Shown: positions 41,917 through 53,495, numbered from the stretch's first letter. The stretch is 64,000 bases of DNA from Porphyra umbilicalis (GCA_002049455.2 KV918869.1:62001-126000), one strand, 5' to 3'. Numbers and translations are program-made. The notes: generated by a model not told the origin, from the sequence alone.

Positions 41917-43050
41917 TTATTGGTACTGCAAATAGCGTTCAATCGATGGAGCTGCACAGTCAAAGTACGTACATGTCTGGTTGCCGTAGAAACAGGAGCA
42001 CATGTTCCAGAACAGGGCGCCCGAGAGGTACTGAGCGCCCACAAAGGTCTCAAATATCTTAAGCTTTCTCTTGAAGTCGAGGGACGTGAACTGCTGCTTC
42101 ACTTCTTTGAATCCCCACTCAGCCGCTTCTCGCAGGCGGTTCATAGCACCATCGTACGCTTGCCCCTCTGCATCACCATCAGGCCAAGCACCATAGCCAC
42201 GCTGTATCCAGTCACAACTAACATACGCAGAATCACCATAGATGAAAAACTGTGTCTCGTCAATGAGAAGCGTCGCCTCAAGCTGCGCGTCTATGCCAGA
42301 CTCGTGGTACAAGAGCATGTCGTGACGGCGGCCCTCAACCGGTCCAAAAAGATGAAACAAAAGTCCATCGGGGGTACAGCTGCTCTAGAACTTGATGGCA
42401 TGGCAGCGTTTGTGACCACTATAACAGACACGCTGCAGTCCATGGCCGGGTCGCGCAATGCGAATGAGGGTGCCATCAAAGAATCCAACACACTTTTGAA
42501 GCATTGCATCCCTACCTGCAATAGTGGCCGCGTATGCAGCCGCACGCTCTGCCATAAGCGCTGTTCGCCTAGTCGTGATCAGGTGACCCCACCGCCCAAT
42601 CAGCTCGTCCACGCCCCGACAGAATATCTCACTCAGAGACGATGCGGAGGGACCAAACAGCAACTCTAAGTCTGTCCACCTGCCGGGAGAGGTAAGGCGA
42701 CGAAGGACAATATCCAAGCATTCGATGGGAGACACATTGTAGCGGCGCCGCGACACATCAACTTGCAAGTCCAATAATGAAGACAGTCGACCGAGGTTGG
42801 GCACAAAAAAGCGATAGTTAATCAAAGCCTCCTGCTGGGAGAATACATTCAGGTTGAATGCTACAGCACTGACGCGCTCCGGGCGCTGCAGGGACCGTCG
42901 GATGTACCCTCCAACACAGAGGTATCGCACAAGCACGGGCCACATCTCATCAATGCTGTGATCGAGAGCAATCTGTGCACAAATGACCCGACGTAAGTGT
43001 GACCGTCGGCGCCGCAGAGCGCTGATGCAAACTTCAGACTGCGACACCAT
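41917..43050 (-). pseudogene. PIF/Harbinger DDE transposase with one in-frame TAG
   Basis: The minus-strand frame of 221 residues starts MVSQSEVCISALRRRRSHLR and carries FFVPNLGRLSSLLDLQVD, LTSPGRWTDLELLFG (the HTH-like part) and KCVGFFDGTLIRIARPG with the first catalytic Asp. After CYSGHKRCHAIKF comes TAG, and the same frame continues S-S-C-TPDGLLFHLFGPVEG-RRHD, IYGDSAYV with the second Asp, and EWGFKEVKQQF with the Glu. Length (about 377) and order fit DDE_Tnp_4. The TAG replaces the Gln of the family's conserved 'KFQ' motif. Everything else, including the DDE residues, is intact, so this is a near-complete transposase with one nonsense codon. It converges on the SANT-like gene at 40685. 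Confidence 0.88.
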
Positions 43051-43140
43051 TGCATGCAGCCCTCGTTAGACCTCGCAATGACTCTCCAGACCCCCACCAG
43101 AAGCCGTCCCTCAACCTCCTCGCGATCCGTCCAGTGAGCT

Positions 43141-43333
43141 TGACTCCGTCACCAGCGCCGTCTCCAAGCACCCGCGACCGTGGGTGTACGCACGGGGCGC
43201 CGTCACCGGCGCCGCCGGCAGTGCACCCGCGGTCACAGGCGTGCGCACAGGGCGCCGTCACCGGCGCCGTCGGCAGTGCACCCGAAATCGCAGGCGTGGG
43301 CACACGGCGCCGTCACAGGCGCCGTCAGGAGTC
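43141..43333. repeat. 55-bp tandem repeat
   Basis: Copies of GGCGCCGTCAC start at 43196, 43251 and 43306, with a partial copy before. The unit continues with 'ggcagtgcacccg' and 'cacaggcgtg'. Lies just behind the transposase start and may belong to the element's end region. Confidence 0.85.
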
Positions 43334-43476
43334 TCTACCCCGTCACACTGTAAGGGAATCCGCAAGGAGTGTGGCAGACTGCCGACCCACATTTGATACA
43401 TGCCGAAGCTCCGAAGGGTGGATGTGGCTTTCTTAAAAGACCAGTCGGGCGACCCACAAATTACCCTCATCCGATA

Positions 43477-43607
43477 CAGTGCGTTCTCGTTATAAGAGAA
43501 TCATTTACAAAAGAATATGGGTCGCGAGTCTTCCATTCCAGTCCGTATGGGCTACTTTATCTTCATATTGAGCCGAATCAGCTGTCTCTTATAACAGGAA
43601 CGCACTG
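43477..43607. mobile_element. 131-bp TA-flanked MITE, copy 3 of 3
   Basis: TA flanks at 43475-43476 and 43608-43609. The left end is CAGTGCGTTCTCGTTATAAG and the right end is its inverted form with one changed position (ataacaggaacg). The interior is nearly identical to copy 2. Confidence 0.92.
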
Positions 43608-43849
43608 TACACACGTCGCAGTTGCCGAAGGTCTCTAACAGATGAGTCTTCTTGACTCAATAGTGAATCACCAGATGCTTCAGGGATGGGATAACCCTGG
43701 CTTCTGATTGGTCCTCAGCACCAGACAACCCGCGCTTTTGATTGGTCCTCAGGACCAGGTCAGGGCAGTATTACAGATATTAACGCTCGCTGACTAACCA
43801 ATACTAGCATTTGTTAACTTATTTAGTGCCACGGAGCGATCTGCGTAGT

Positions 43850-44230
43850 GCCCGTTGGCGTCCGTCGGAGAGCACGATAGGTGCGTACCCCGTCGTTGTC
43901 GACCTCCGTCGGTGTCCGCCGAGGGGCACGACACGGGCGTGCCCCGTCGTTGTCGACGCCCGTCGGCGTCCGTCGGAGAGCACGACACGTGCGTACCCCG
44001 TCGTTGTCGACGCCCGTCGCCGTCCGCCGAGAGGCACGACGCGGGCGTGCCCCGTCGTGGACGACGCTCGTCTGCGCCTAGCGAGGGGCACGACGCGGGC
44101 GTGCCCCGTAGTCGTCAACGACCACCGGTGTCGGTCGTATGGCACGACGCGGGCGTACCCCGTCGTGGTCGACCCCTGCCGGCGTCCGTCAGTGGGCACG
44201 ACGCGGTGGTGCCCCGCCCTAGGACACGCC
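43850..44230. repeat. 54-bp minisatellite, open in all plus frames
   Basis: CGTACCCCG or CGTGCCCCG occurs at 43884, 43938, 43992, 44046, 44100, 44154 and (as GGTGCCCCG) 44208, an exact 54-base period for seven units. Each unit contains GGCACGACGCGGGCGTG-like sequence. 54 is a multiple of three, so every frame gives an 18-residue repeat (for example GHDTGVPRRCRRPSASVG). No signal of a host gene around it. Confidence 0.92.
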
Positions 44231-45854
44231 CGCCGGTGCCGCCGCGTCCACCGTCCCTACAGACAGACGTTGCGGCCGCGTCCACTCCCACGACACGCTG
44301 GGAGGGCGGGAGGAGAAGCCCCCGGTGGTGAGGAGGGCCGTCACAGTGCCGACGGGGATAATGGAAGGGAGGGGGGGGGAGTTGAGGGCGAGTGATTTCG
44401 TCCCGCTGACGTCGAAGACGAGCGGAGGGCGAGGGAAGATGGCACAGGTGAGTATGACAGGCCCAACGGACGTCTGATTCGGCCCCTGAGCGTAGAGGAA
44501 AGACCGACGCCGGCCTCAGGTGAGCAAGTCGTCTGCGGTCAGGTTTGACGAGGTGGGCGGATGGGGTTACGGCGACGACCATCATCGCTTGACACCATCG
44601 CACGGTGCCCCTTCGTACGGGTGGTCCAGTCGGGCGGTGGGGGCCACGGCGTGGAGGAAAGGACGAGACGGGGCACGACGACGCTGCGATAGCCACAAAG
44701 AACAAGAGCCCCCCCGCGACGTGCAAACTGTGGGAGCCGGGACATCGAATTGGGACAAGTCGTACCGACCTGCAAAAAGAGGAGTCACTCAGCAAAATAC
44801 GTGGAGGGGCCGACCAAAGTCAGCCTCGTCCTGAGCGCTACTCGAAACGGGCGCCGGCTGCGAGGTCTCTGGAGCTGGCCTGGCAGCCTTGGGATGCAAA
44901 AAGACGTAGGGGCATTCGAGTGACAATCTCAAACAGACGGTTGCGGGCCGCTCTCCCGGAATGGCCTCGTGATCTCTTTTGTTTGGCCTTGCACGAAACT
45001 GCCCAAGGATGACCACGTGAGATGTTGCCACCGTTCTTAACGGTCCACTGATGCGTGAATGTCATTCGCCAAGCGTCCCGCACGTTTGCTGACAGCACGT
45101 TTTCCCCCGCCGCGTCGGGAAAGCGAGGTGGGCCCAATTCTTAGGGATCTGCCACATGTTTCGCTATTATACATAAGGAGGCTGATTAAGGATTCGCTGC
45201 CGGACTTTTCGATGGCTGATCCTGGAGATACTGTCGACGATGGTTATGGGATTATCTTCCGGATTTTTCTGGCAGCCTGATAGGACAGCTCCCCGGATGA
45301 GAGTTGAAACTGCTGTGTTTTGATCATGGGACTGCTTCAGCTTTTTCCTGGGGATGATCCTGCGATCAGTTTAAGAACTGTGTCCAGGACCGTTCGCAGA
45401 ACAAAACGGCATCTAATCATGAAAGACGTATTCCTGATCCTTGAATTTTGTCCTGGAAGACAGAGACTGGCTTGCGGACTGACTCTGTCCACCAATCAGA
45501 CGCGCCCCTGGGACTGACTTGGTGCTCCTGATTGCTTACATGTGCCCATAGGGCCTGGAAGTCAACATCAGCTCCTCGCTTTTTCTGCCCTTCTTGCAAG
45601 GAGACAGTGAAAAATCCCAAGATCTCGCGTGGGCAGCTTGTTCCGCGCCAAGAAAAGCGGATCAAGCGGCAACGAACAGTGAGTTCTGCTGAATGCAAGG
45701 TCCTGGCACCGAATGCGGGCTTTCTACTGACTCCGATGCCTTCTTACTGTCGTTTAAAACCAATAGAGTGCTCTTTTTCAGAGTCAGTCTCTGTCTCTGT
45801 CCCCCAGGACAAATTTTGGGGATCAGCAATACGCGGGACTGTTTCACATACTCG
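44231..45854. other. 1.6 kb without a supported gene, target of the LTR element
   Basis: No recognisable coding. Phrases such as 'gggactg' and 'cctggggatgatcctg' recur, as near 17000 and 19000-21000, suggesting an old repeat family into which the LTR retrotransposon inserted. Confidence 0.4.
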
Positions 45855-45859
45855 ATGAC
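45855..45859. repeat. target site duplication of the LTR element, left
   Basis: ATGAC directly before the 5' LTR; repeated at 51674-51678. Confidence 0.9.
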
Positions 45860-46332
45860 TGTAGTACTACGCCAGAGGCGTTGTACTCGTGGCTGTGGGC
45901 GCTGGTGCTCGGAAGCCGGGTGGTCGGTGGTGTGTCGCCTTTGTGGCGTGCCACTGCGGCGTGTGAGCGCCTGCGGCGCACGTGTCTGGGTGAGCTCGTC
46001 CGATTGTCCGGTGCTGACAGAGGGGCGTGTCAATCCAGATTGGGTAGTGTCATGCATTGGAGGGAATTATCTGCATCGTAGGTATTTGGCAGCGCGGGAC
46101 CGGGCCAACTAGTGGCCCCGGTCCCCGCGCAGCTGTGTCCGCCCTTTAAGGACGAAGGGCGACGACGGTGGGAGGCACCGTCGTTGCCGGCAAGTAAACC
46201 GTGCCTGTTTGTCTTGGCGTTTCGGTCGGCCTGACTTCCTGGACCTCGAGTCCCATAGCGGGTGACGCACGAGCGGCTAGGACGGCCGGTACTTCCCTCC
46301 TCTCCGAGGTGATCGCGATTCATTGTACTACA
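45860..46332 (+). repeat. 5' LTR, 473 bp
   Basis: Begins TGTAGTACTACGCC and ends GATTCATTGTACTACA; the two ends contain a short inverted repeat TGTAGTAC/GTACTACA. Differs from the 3' LTR at about 46022 (a/c) and near 46133 (t/g). Confidence 0.95.
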
Positions 46333-47400
46333 TTTGGCGCTCCGGGTGAGACTCTGGCATTGCTAGCGCGGTGCCGGGGACGAACCATGTTGGTGCATCG
46401 ATCGCGTGACCCCAAAGGGGTTGTCTTGGGTGCGGATTTGACGGTCGAGCGAGGACGTCCCAAGGGACCGTGCTTCCTGTTGTCTTTTTGGATTGAGGAT
46501 CTTCCTCTTCTTCCCTGCTCAACGATGTCGCGTGGTAGATCGACATGCCTGACAAGCATCAAGAGCAACCATGCCATCGGCGGGAGACGACGGCACGCTG
46601 GCGCGGCCAACCCGGGACCCGGATCTTCGGCAGAGGGCCGGCCCCGGCCTGGCGGCGGTTGTACGGTGGTAGGTGAGTTGGACTCCCTACCGAGGACCCC
46701 GGCCACACGCCGACCAACGGGACTCGTCCCCCCATCATCCGGAACGGGTGGCTGTGGGCACGTTGTGCCGCGATGGCCGCCGGGGGGCCTCCAACCAACC
46801 CCTGGTATCAAGGCTCGCCGGGCTATGGGACGTTGGCCACTTCCCATTGGGATCCGGGTGACGTCAAGCGGTGCTTGGCCGGTGAGCTGTGTCGGTTGTG
46901 GCGATGGATCTACCACGTTCATCCCGACCGCGCCGCGGTACGATTGAGATGGCGTCCTCGGCGCTGGGCTACGATACTGTGCCGGATTGGCGACCCGGAC
47001 GGCGGCGGTGCTCAGCGTTGGAGCGCTCTCCCAGGAATCCCCGGCGAGGTCTTCGACGGAGGAGCGTGAGGCGGATGAAGACCAAGATTACTGGCGGGGT
47101 CGTCACCATCGGTGTCTTCCACCGGCGTCGCCAAAACTGTGGGTGGGGCTTTGCTCGTGGCAGCCCACCCCGGTGATGACGCCCTGTCGAGCATCTCGGA
47201 GAACATCCGGCCCCACGCGAGGTACTTCGGCAGACAGCGCTACTAAGTTGCGACAAGGACCGGGCAAGATAAGACTCGACTAGTATCGCACAACACGGGA
47301 GAAAGAGGAAGCAGATAATAGGGCGAGCGCAAGACACAAGAGAGGCCGCTGCGATAACGACGACGAGCCGTCGGGAACCTCGAAGCCGACGGCGATGACG
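46333..47400. other. LTR-element interior, possible gag remnant region
   Basis: Several overlapping frames (for example from 46571 and 46773) have ordinary amino-acid mix (WDPGDVKRCLAGELCRLWRW), but stops break each. No CCHC knuckle or protease motif was seen. It may be a decayed gag or simply leader RNA. Confidence 0.35.
46335..46352 (+). promoter_or_regulatory. primer-binding-site candidate
   Basis: TGGCGCTCCGGGTGAGAC starts two bases after the 5' LTR. TGG complements the CCA end of a tRNA; I cannot say which tRNA would prime. Confidence 0.6.
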
Positions 47401-49370
47401 GCGCGTCGGCGGCATCGACGACTGAGTCGTTGACAGCGACCGACCAAGTGCGTCTTCGACGCGATCGCATTCGGCGGCGCTACGGGCGGACATCTGCGTC
47501 GCTGTCCTGTTCCCCCGACCCAAGATGGAGCCGACAGAATAGGCACCGCCGGCACGCGTAGCAGCGAGTCGTCCATCTTGGGCGGGCGCTGATTGGAGAC
47601 CAGCGCCCCGCCCTGGAGGCGTTAAGACGGCACGCAGCGATGCGTGCTTGGGGCGGAGGAGCCGCCACGGTCGGCCCCGTTGAGGAGGGGGAGGGGCGAC
47701 GCCCGTGCCGGGCGTCGGCGCACGCGGCCCGTTTGTCCCCTGGTCGTGGGAACGACGGCGCGGGCGCGGGCACGGCGACGGGTGACGCCCCTGAAAGGGA
47801 TGGACGCGCGTTGGCAGCGCGGGGCATCCCTGGGGACGGACGGTTCTTGACGACGGCGGCGTTGCGGTTGCGGCTTCGACGACTGAGTCGCTGACGGCGA
47901 CCGACCAAGGGCGTCGTCGACGCGATCGGATTTGGCGGCGCGGCGGGTGGACATCGGCGTCGCCGTCCTCTTCCCCCAACCCGAGATCTAGCCGACGGAT
48001 CAGGCACCGCTGGGACGCGTTGCAATGAGCCGTAGCTCTGAGGCGCGCGCTGATTCGTGACCAGGGCCCTGCCCCGAAGGGGGAGGGCCGGCTCGGAGCG
48101 ATGCATGCTCCCGGCGGCAAAGCCGCCACTTTCGGCTCCGTTGAGGAGGGGGAGGGGCGACGCCCGTGCCGGGCGTCGGCGCACGCGGCCCGTTAGTCCC
48201 CGTGTCGTGGGGACTACGGCGCGGGCACGGGCACGGCGACGAGTGACGCCCCTGAAAGGGATGGACGCGCGTTGACAGGGCGGGGCATGGGCGTCGCTCC
48301 GTGCCGGGCGTCGGCGCACGCGGCCTGTCCGTCACCGTGTCGTAGAGACGACAGCGATGGCAGAGGTCCAGCGGCGGGTGACGGCCCTGAGAGGGATTGT
48401 CGCTCGTTAGCAACGCCGGGCATCCCCGGGGACGCATGGTTGTCTACGACGGCGGCGGCGCGTCGGCGGCGTCTACGCCGGAATATTTGGCGACTACCGA
48501 TCGAGAGCGTCTTCGACGCGATCGCATTCGGCGGCGCGTCGGGCGGACATCGGCGTCGCCGTCCTCTTCCCCCGACCCGAGATCGAGCCGACGGATCCGG
48601 CACCGCCGGCACGCGTAGCAACGAGCCGTCCCTCTGGGCCGGGCGCTGATTTGTGACCAGCGCCCCGCCCTGGAGGGGGAGGGCCGGCTCGGAGCAATGC
48701 ATGCTCGCGGCGGCAAAGCCGGCACGGTCGGCTCTGTTGAGGAGGGGGAGAGGCGACGCCCGTGCCGGGCGTCGGCGCACGCGGCCCGTTCGTCCCCGTG
48801 TCGTGGGGAGTACGGCGCGGTCACGGGCACGGCGACGAGTGACGCCCCTGAAAGGGATGGACGCGCGTTGGCAGCGCGGGGCATCCCTGGGGACGGACGG
48901 TTCTCGACGACGGCGGCGTTGCGGTTGCGGCGTCGACGATTGAGTCGCTGACGGCGACCGATCAAGGCGTCGTCGACGCGATCGGATTTGGCGGCTTGGC
49001 GGGCCGACATCGGCGTCGCCGTCCTCTTCCCCCAACCCGAGATCGAGCCGACGTATCCGGCACCGCCGGCACGCGTGGCAACGAGCCGTCCCTCTGAGGT
49101 GGGCGCTGATTCGTGATCAGCGCTCCGCCCCGGAGGGGGAGGGCCTGCTCGGAGCGATGCATGCTCGCGGCGGCAAAGCCGCGACGGTCGGCTACATTGA
49201 GAAGGGGACGGGGGGCGACGCCCATGACGGTCGTCGACACACTCGACCCGTTCGCCCTGCGCGGTGGGACGGCGACTGAGTCGGAGCGGTGTCGACGCGG
49301 TCAGATTTGGTGGAACCATGGTCGATCATCGACGTCGCCGCCTACCTTCAACCTGACATGGAACTGAATA
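47400..49370. repeat. large tandem repeats A (about 460/596 bp units) in the LTR element
   Basis: The anchor 'gggcgctgatt.gtgaccagcgcc' recurs near 47585, 48046, 48642 and 49102, giving spacings of about 460, 596 and 460. Each unit also has 'gaggagggggaggggcgacg' and 'ggcgtcggcgcacgcggcc'. Minus-strand frames are long but repeat-derived. Confidence 0.8.
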
Positions 49371-49914
49371 TGGTGCGATGCTGACGCGGTCGGTGCCGGA
49401 CAACGCCGCCGGGGCGGGCGCTCATTGGAGCGAGCGCCTGAACCGAAAGGGGGTTATCCTCTGGGCGTCAACGACGGTACAAGGCGGCGCCAGGCTCAAG
49501 GGCCATCTCGGGTGGTGAACAGGCGGCACCTGTGTCCGGCGCCGGCGTCAGCGGCCATGCCGTCCTCGTGGCGTTCATAGGTACGCGGGGACGGTGGGCC
49601 CGCGGTGCCTCTCCAACCAAGCGTGGCGGTTGCAGAGGTGGCGTACCGATAAGGGCGTCGACGACGCGGTCCAACCCGTGGTGGGTGACGGCGGTCGCCG
49701 TCGAAGCCATTGTCCTCCCCCAGGGAATGAGCCGGACAGCCCAACCGGGGCGAATGCTGATGGGTGACGGGCAGCCGACCCGATCGCGGGAATGCGTCCA
49801 GTCGGCGACGCGAGCGGCGTGCATTGCTGGGATGATGGTCGCAAATCGACGGCCACGAGGTCGCAAGAAGGGCGCGCCGGGGTCCCGGCAGCGCAGGACC
49901 GGGCCCGTAAGAAA

Positions 49915-50910
49915 TAAGCGCCACCCTCGCGGCCGGAGCGCACAGCGCGTCTTCGTCTGCCCCCGTCGTCGTCGGCGGGCGCGATGACGCCGACGGGGGG
50001 AGGTCTTCCCGTCGTCCGATTCGCGCTGCGACGACGTCGGCGCGGGCTCCGCGAGTCGCGCTTCCCCCATAGCATGAGGGGAATTCGAGGACCGCAACGC
50101 CCTCGGCGTGGCGGCGCGCCGCCCCTGGCGGGCGCCGGCGGAGGCGGCAACGACGGGGTGCTTCCGCCGGCGCGGCGCTGGGGCGCGGCGGCGCCGTTGC
50201 AAGATTTTCGGTCCTCTGCGGCGGCGCCGCCGGATCAAGCGCGGCCCAATCAGCGGCCGTCTTGCCGACGGCGCGCGACACGGGTCTTCGTCTGCCCCCG
50301 TCGTCGTCGGCGGGCGCGGTGACGCCGACGAGGGGAGGTCTTCCCGTCGTCCGATTCGCGCTGCGACGACGGCGGCGCGGGCTCCGCGAGGCGCGCTACC
50401 CCCCTAGCTTAGGGGGAAGTCGGGGGCCGCAACGCCCTCGGCGTGGGGGCGCGCCGCCCCTGGCGGGCGGCGGCGGCGGCGGCAACGACGGGGTGCTTCC
50501 GCCGGCGCGGCGCTGGGGCGCGGCGGCGCCGTTGCAAGATTCTCGGTCCTCTGCGGCGGCGCCGCCGGATCAAGCGCGGCCCAATCAGCGGCCGTCTTGC
50601 CGACGGCGCGCGACACGGGTCTTCGTCTGCCCCCGTCGTCATCGGCGGGTGCAGGAACACCGACGGGGGGAGGTCTTCCCGTCGTCCGCTTCGCGCTGCG
50701 ACGACAGTGGCGCGGATTCCGCGAGGGTCGCTTCCCCCCTGGCGTAGGGGGAAGTCGGGGGCCGCAACGCCCTCGGCGTGGGGGCGCGCCGCCCCTGGCG
50801 GGCGGCGGCGGCGGCGGCAACGACGGGGTGCTTCCGCCGGCGCGGCGCTGGGGCGCGGCGGCGCCGTTGCAAGATTTTCGGTCCTCTGCGACGGCGCCGT
50901 CGGATCGACG
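49915..50910. repeat. 335-bp tandem repeats B (three copies) in the LTR element
   Basis: AGGTCTTCCCGTCGTCCG occurs at 50001, 50336 and 50671, an exact 335-base period. The units share 'caacgacggggtgcttccgc' and 'gttgcaagatt'. Because 335 is not a multiple of three, the same DNA is read in changing frames, against a coding role. Confidence 0.92.
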
Positions 50911-51189
50911 CTGCTCCAGTGGGCGTGCGTGTTGCCCGAGGGGCGCGGAGCGGCGCCCTCGTTTTCCTCCGCCGCGGGTGGGCGATGTTCGCCTACCTCG
51001 CCGGGGGCCTTCCCGTTGTTGGTTTCGGATGCCGTTGGCCGGCTCGGGTGCGCGACGCCATGGCCTTGTCTCCTGGGCTAGGGGGATCTCGGTGGCCACC
51101 CCGACTTTGGCGGTTCTGCTGTTCCCCTGTCTTGCGCGTCGATGTGCTGTGGACGGTCTCCGTCGTGCGGCGCGGACGCCGCAGTCTCA

Positions 51190-51200
51190 GATGGGGGAGA
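51190..51200 (+). promoter_or_regulatory. polypurine tract before the 3' LTR
   Basis: A purine-rich run (gatgggggaga, broken only by one T) directly before TGTAGTAC; the usual primer site for plus-strand synthesis in LTR elements. Confidence 0.75.
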
Positions 51201-51673
51201 TGTAGTACTACGCCAGAGGCGTTGTACTCGTGGCTGTGGGCGCTGGTGCTCGGAAGCCGGGTGGTCGGTGGTGTGTCGCCTTTGTGGCGTGCCACTGCGG
51301 CGTGTGAGCGCCTGCGGCGCACGTGTCTGGGTGAGCTCGTCCGATTGTCCGGTGCTGACAGCGGGGCGTGTCAATCCAGATTGGGTAGTGTCATGCATTG
51401 GAGGGAATTATCTGCATCGTAGGTATTTGGCAGCGCGGGACCGGGCCAACTAGTGGCCCCGGTCCCCGCGCAGCGGTGTCCGCCCTTTAAGGACGAAGGG
51501 CGACGACGGTGGGAGGCACCGTCGTTGCCGGCAAGTAAACCGTGCCTGTTTGTCTTGGCGTTTCGGTCGGCCTGACTTCCTGGACCTCGAGTCCCATAGC
51601 GGGTGACGCACGAGCGGCTAGGACGGCCGGTACTTCCCTCCTCTCCGAGGTGATCGCGATTCATTGTACTACA
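51201..51673 (+). repeat. 3' LTR, 473 bp
   Basis: Matches the 5' LTR over its whole length with about two differences. Followed by ATGAC (51674-51678), the right copy of the target duplication. Confidence 0.95.
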
Positions 51674-51678
51674 ATGAC

Positions 51679-53495
51679 CAGCATTTTGTGGGCACATTAG
51701 TTATGCAGTCAGAAAAATGCGCTTGTTTATTACTAACCTCCCAAAACTGGCGGTTGCAGAGAGAAGGGAGGCAGTGCCGATGACACAGTATAGAAATGAA
51801 GTTGGATTGGCTGTTCGACAAGCCACGTTCGTACTATTGGCTCAGAGTTGCCGCTGGTAATATTGCATGCCAATCAATATGTCTCTCAGGGGTCACGCAG
51901 AGCCGTTGCAACCCACAATGACAATTCCTGAGCTTTTTGGGCCGCTTGCTTGGGCCTGAAGAGGGCATGAAGAGGGTTCTGGGCCAGACCTGTGATTTTT
52001 CATGAGATCAACAAACTTTTTCAGATTTCTTGCGATCCTGATGTGCGTTTCCAGTGCGCAGAGCTGCATGAGGAGACTGTGTAAGGAGCTGACGTGATTC
52101 CCAGCCTTTTCATTGGTCCACGTACGCTGTTGAATGATTGCAACCACTCTGCAACTGCCAATATTTGGAGGTCAGCAATACGTTGTCTTTACGCGTCCTC
52201 ACAGACTGTTCCAGATACTAGACTGTTAATTATCCCTCTCCTCTATCGAGGCATGGTGTCCAATCACGTCCTTCACTTTCTTTGTATGATAGTCATAAGA
52301 ACGATACCTTGGACCACATGTGAGTTCATCACGGGGGCTATGTCAGACGATATCCACACTGCAGTCCCCCCACTGGCTAGACGAACGATCTGCTAGATGG
52401 TTCGTGGAGCGGCCCTCACTCTCGTTCTTCGGTTCTCGGATTATTTAATCTTAAGGGATTGCCGAGAAATGAACAGGGGAACAGTACTAGGAATAATCTG
52501 AGAAGCTCTTCCACTCATATTGTTCGTGATGGTCTTGCACAATAATTCTGGGAAGCGATATACGTCTTTTTTGTCTGCTCGTCTTTGATTAAAAAATTCC
52601 ACGAGAAAAATACAACAAGAGGAAAAGATAAAAGAACAGAAAAATGGACAAGAAAACACCAGCAAAAATGAATATGCTAACAAACAACATGAATACCATC
52701 AGACAGTGGACATTAACCGGTGTTAGCTGCGCGTTCGAATGATGTGTCACGCCTGCTCCGGCTTTGGTCCAGAGGGGGTGAACCGAGCCCGTAGAAACAG
52801 AGCACATGACAAATTGGACGGATGTGGCAGTCGGACTCGCGGCGCATGCCGCTGGTCGACTTGAGACGGCGCCAGCGGCTGGCCAACTGAGGACGACGCA
52901 AGCGCGGCTGGTGGCAACCCGCACCGTGTGTGTCCTTCCGCGGGCCGAGGGGAAGCGGCATCCGGGGTTGCATGGTGGGCCGCAGCGAGGGAACGAGCAC
53001 AAAGCGTGGCGTCCCGCACGGGGCCTGTTTCTTTGGATGTCGTGCATTGCACTCGCCCGGGCGCACTGAACTGAACACCGGGTGCCCCGCACGCTTCACG
53101 ATGCATCCCATGCGTGCGCGGGTGCATCCGCAGGAGCGCGACTGACGAGAGGGGAGCTCGACCACGCGGCTTCCGTCGGCGTGAGGGTTTGATGGCGCGA
53201 CGCAGCCACGCGGGGGGGAGTGGCTCGTCGCGCTGCTGGATGCGGCGGTGCGATGGATTGTGACAGCGCGGCAGGCACCCTCACAGCAGGCGGCTCCGCG
53301 CTCCCGGGTTCTCGGGCACAGCCTGCGTCTGGCAGTCGCTCGAGGAGTTGGCGCCAAGACCAAACCGACGCCAAATTCTGTCGTATACGTCTTCCTCTCT
53401 GCTACTTCCCTCACCCCATTCTTCTCTTGCTGCCTCTCTTACTTCAATATCTGTTCTATTTACGTACGCTGCACGTGATTGCCGCCGTCGGCACC
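51679..53495. other. 1.8 kb without a supported gene
   Basis: Moderate to low GC up to about 52720, then more GC-rich. The last 100 bases before 53496 are a pyrimidine-rich leader (cttcctctctgctacttccc). Frames here lack motifs. An AT-rich purine stretch lies at 52590-52680. Confidence 0.45.

Larger units (their letters stand above)
45860..51673 (+). mobile_element. non-autonomous LTR retrotransposon (5814 bp)
   Basis: Two LTRs of 473 bases (45860-46332, 51201-51673) start TGTAGTAC and end GTACTACA. They differ at only about two positions by eye and are flanked by the 5-bp duplication ATGAC. A primer-binding-like TGGCGCTCC follows the 5' LTR, and a purine tract precedes the 3' LTR, which fixes plus orientation. 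The 4.87-kb interior shows no gag CCHC, protease, reverse transcriptase or integrase motif. Instead it is GC-rich and holds two sets of large tandem repeats. It must therefore rely on proteins from a related autonomous element (LARD-like). The near-identity of the LTRs implies a recent insertion. Confidence 0.93.

Noticed and set aside
43141-44230. CRISPR array
   Set aside because: The 55-bp and 54-bp units are contiguous minisatellites without unique spacers.
47480-49319. Minus-strand repeat proteins in the LTR element
   Set aside because: Frames change from unit to unit and no pol or gag motif is found; repeat-derived.
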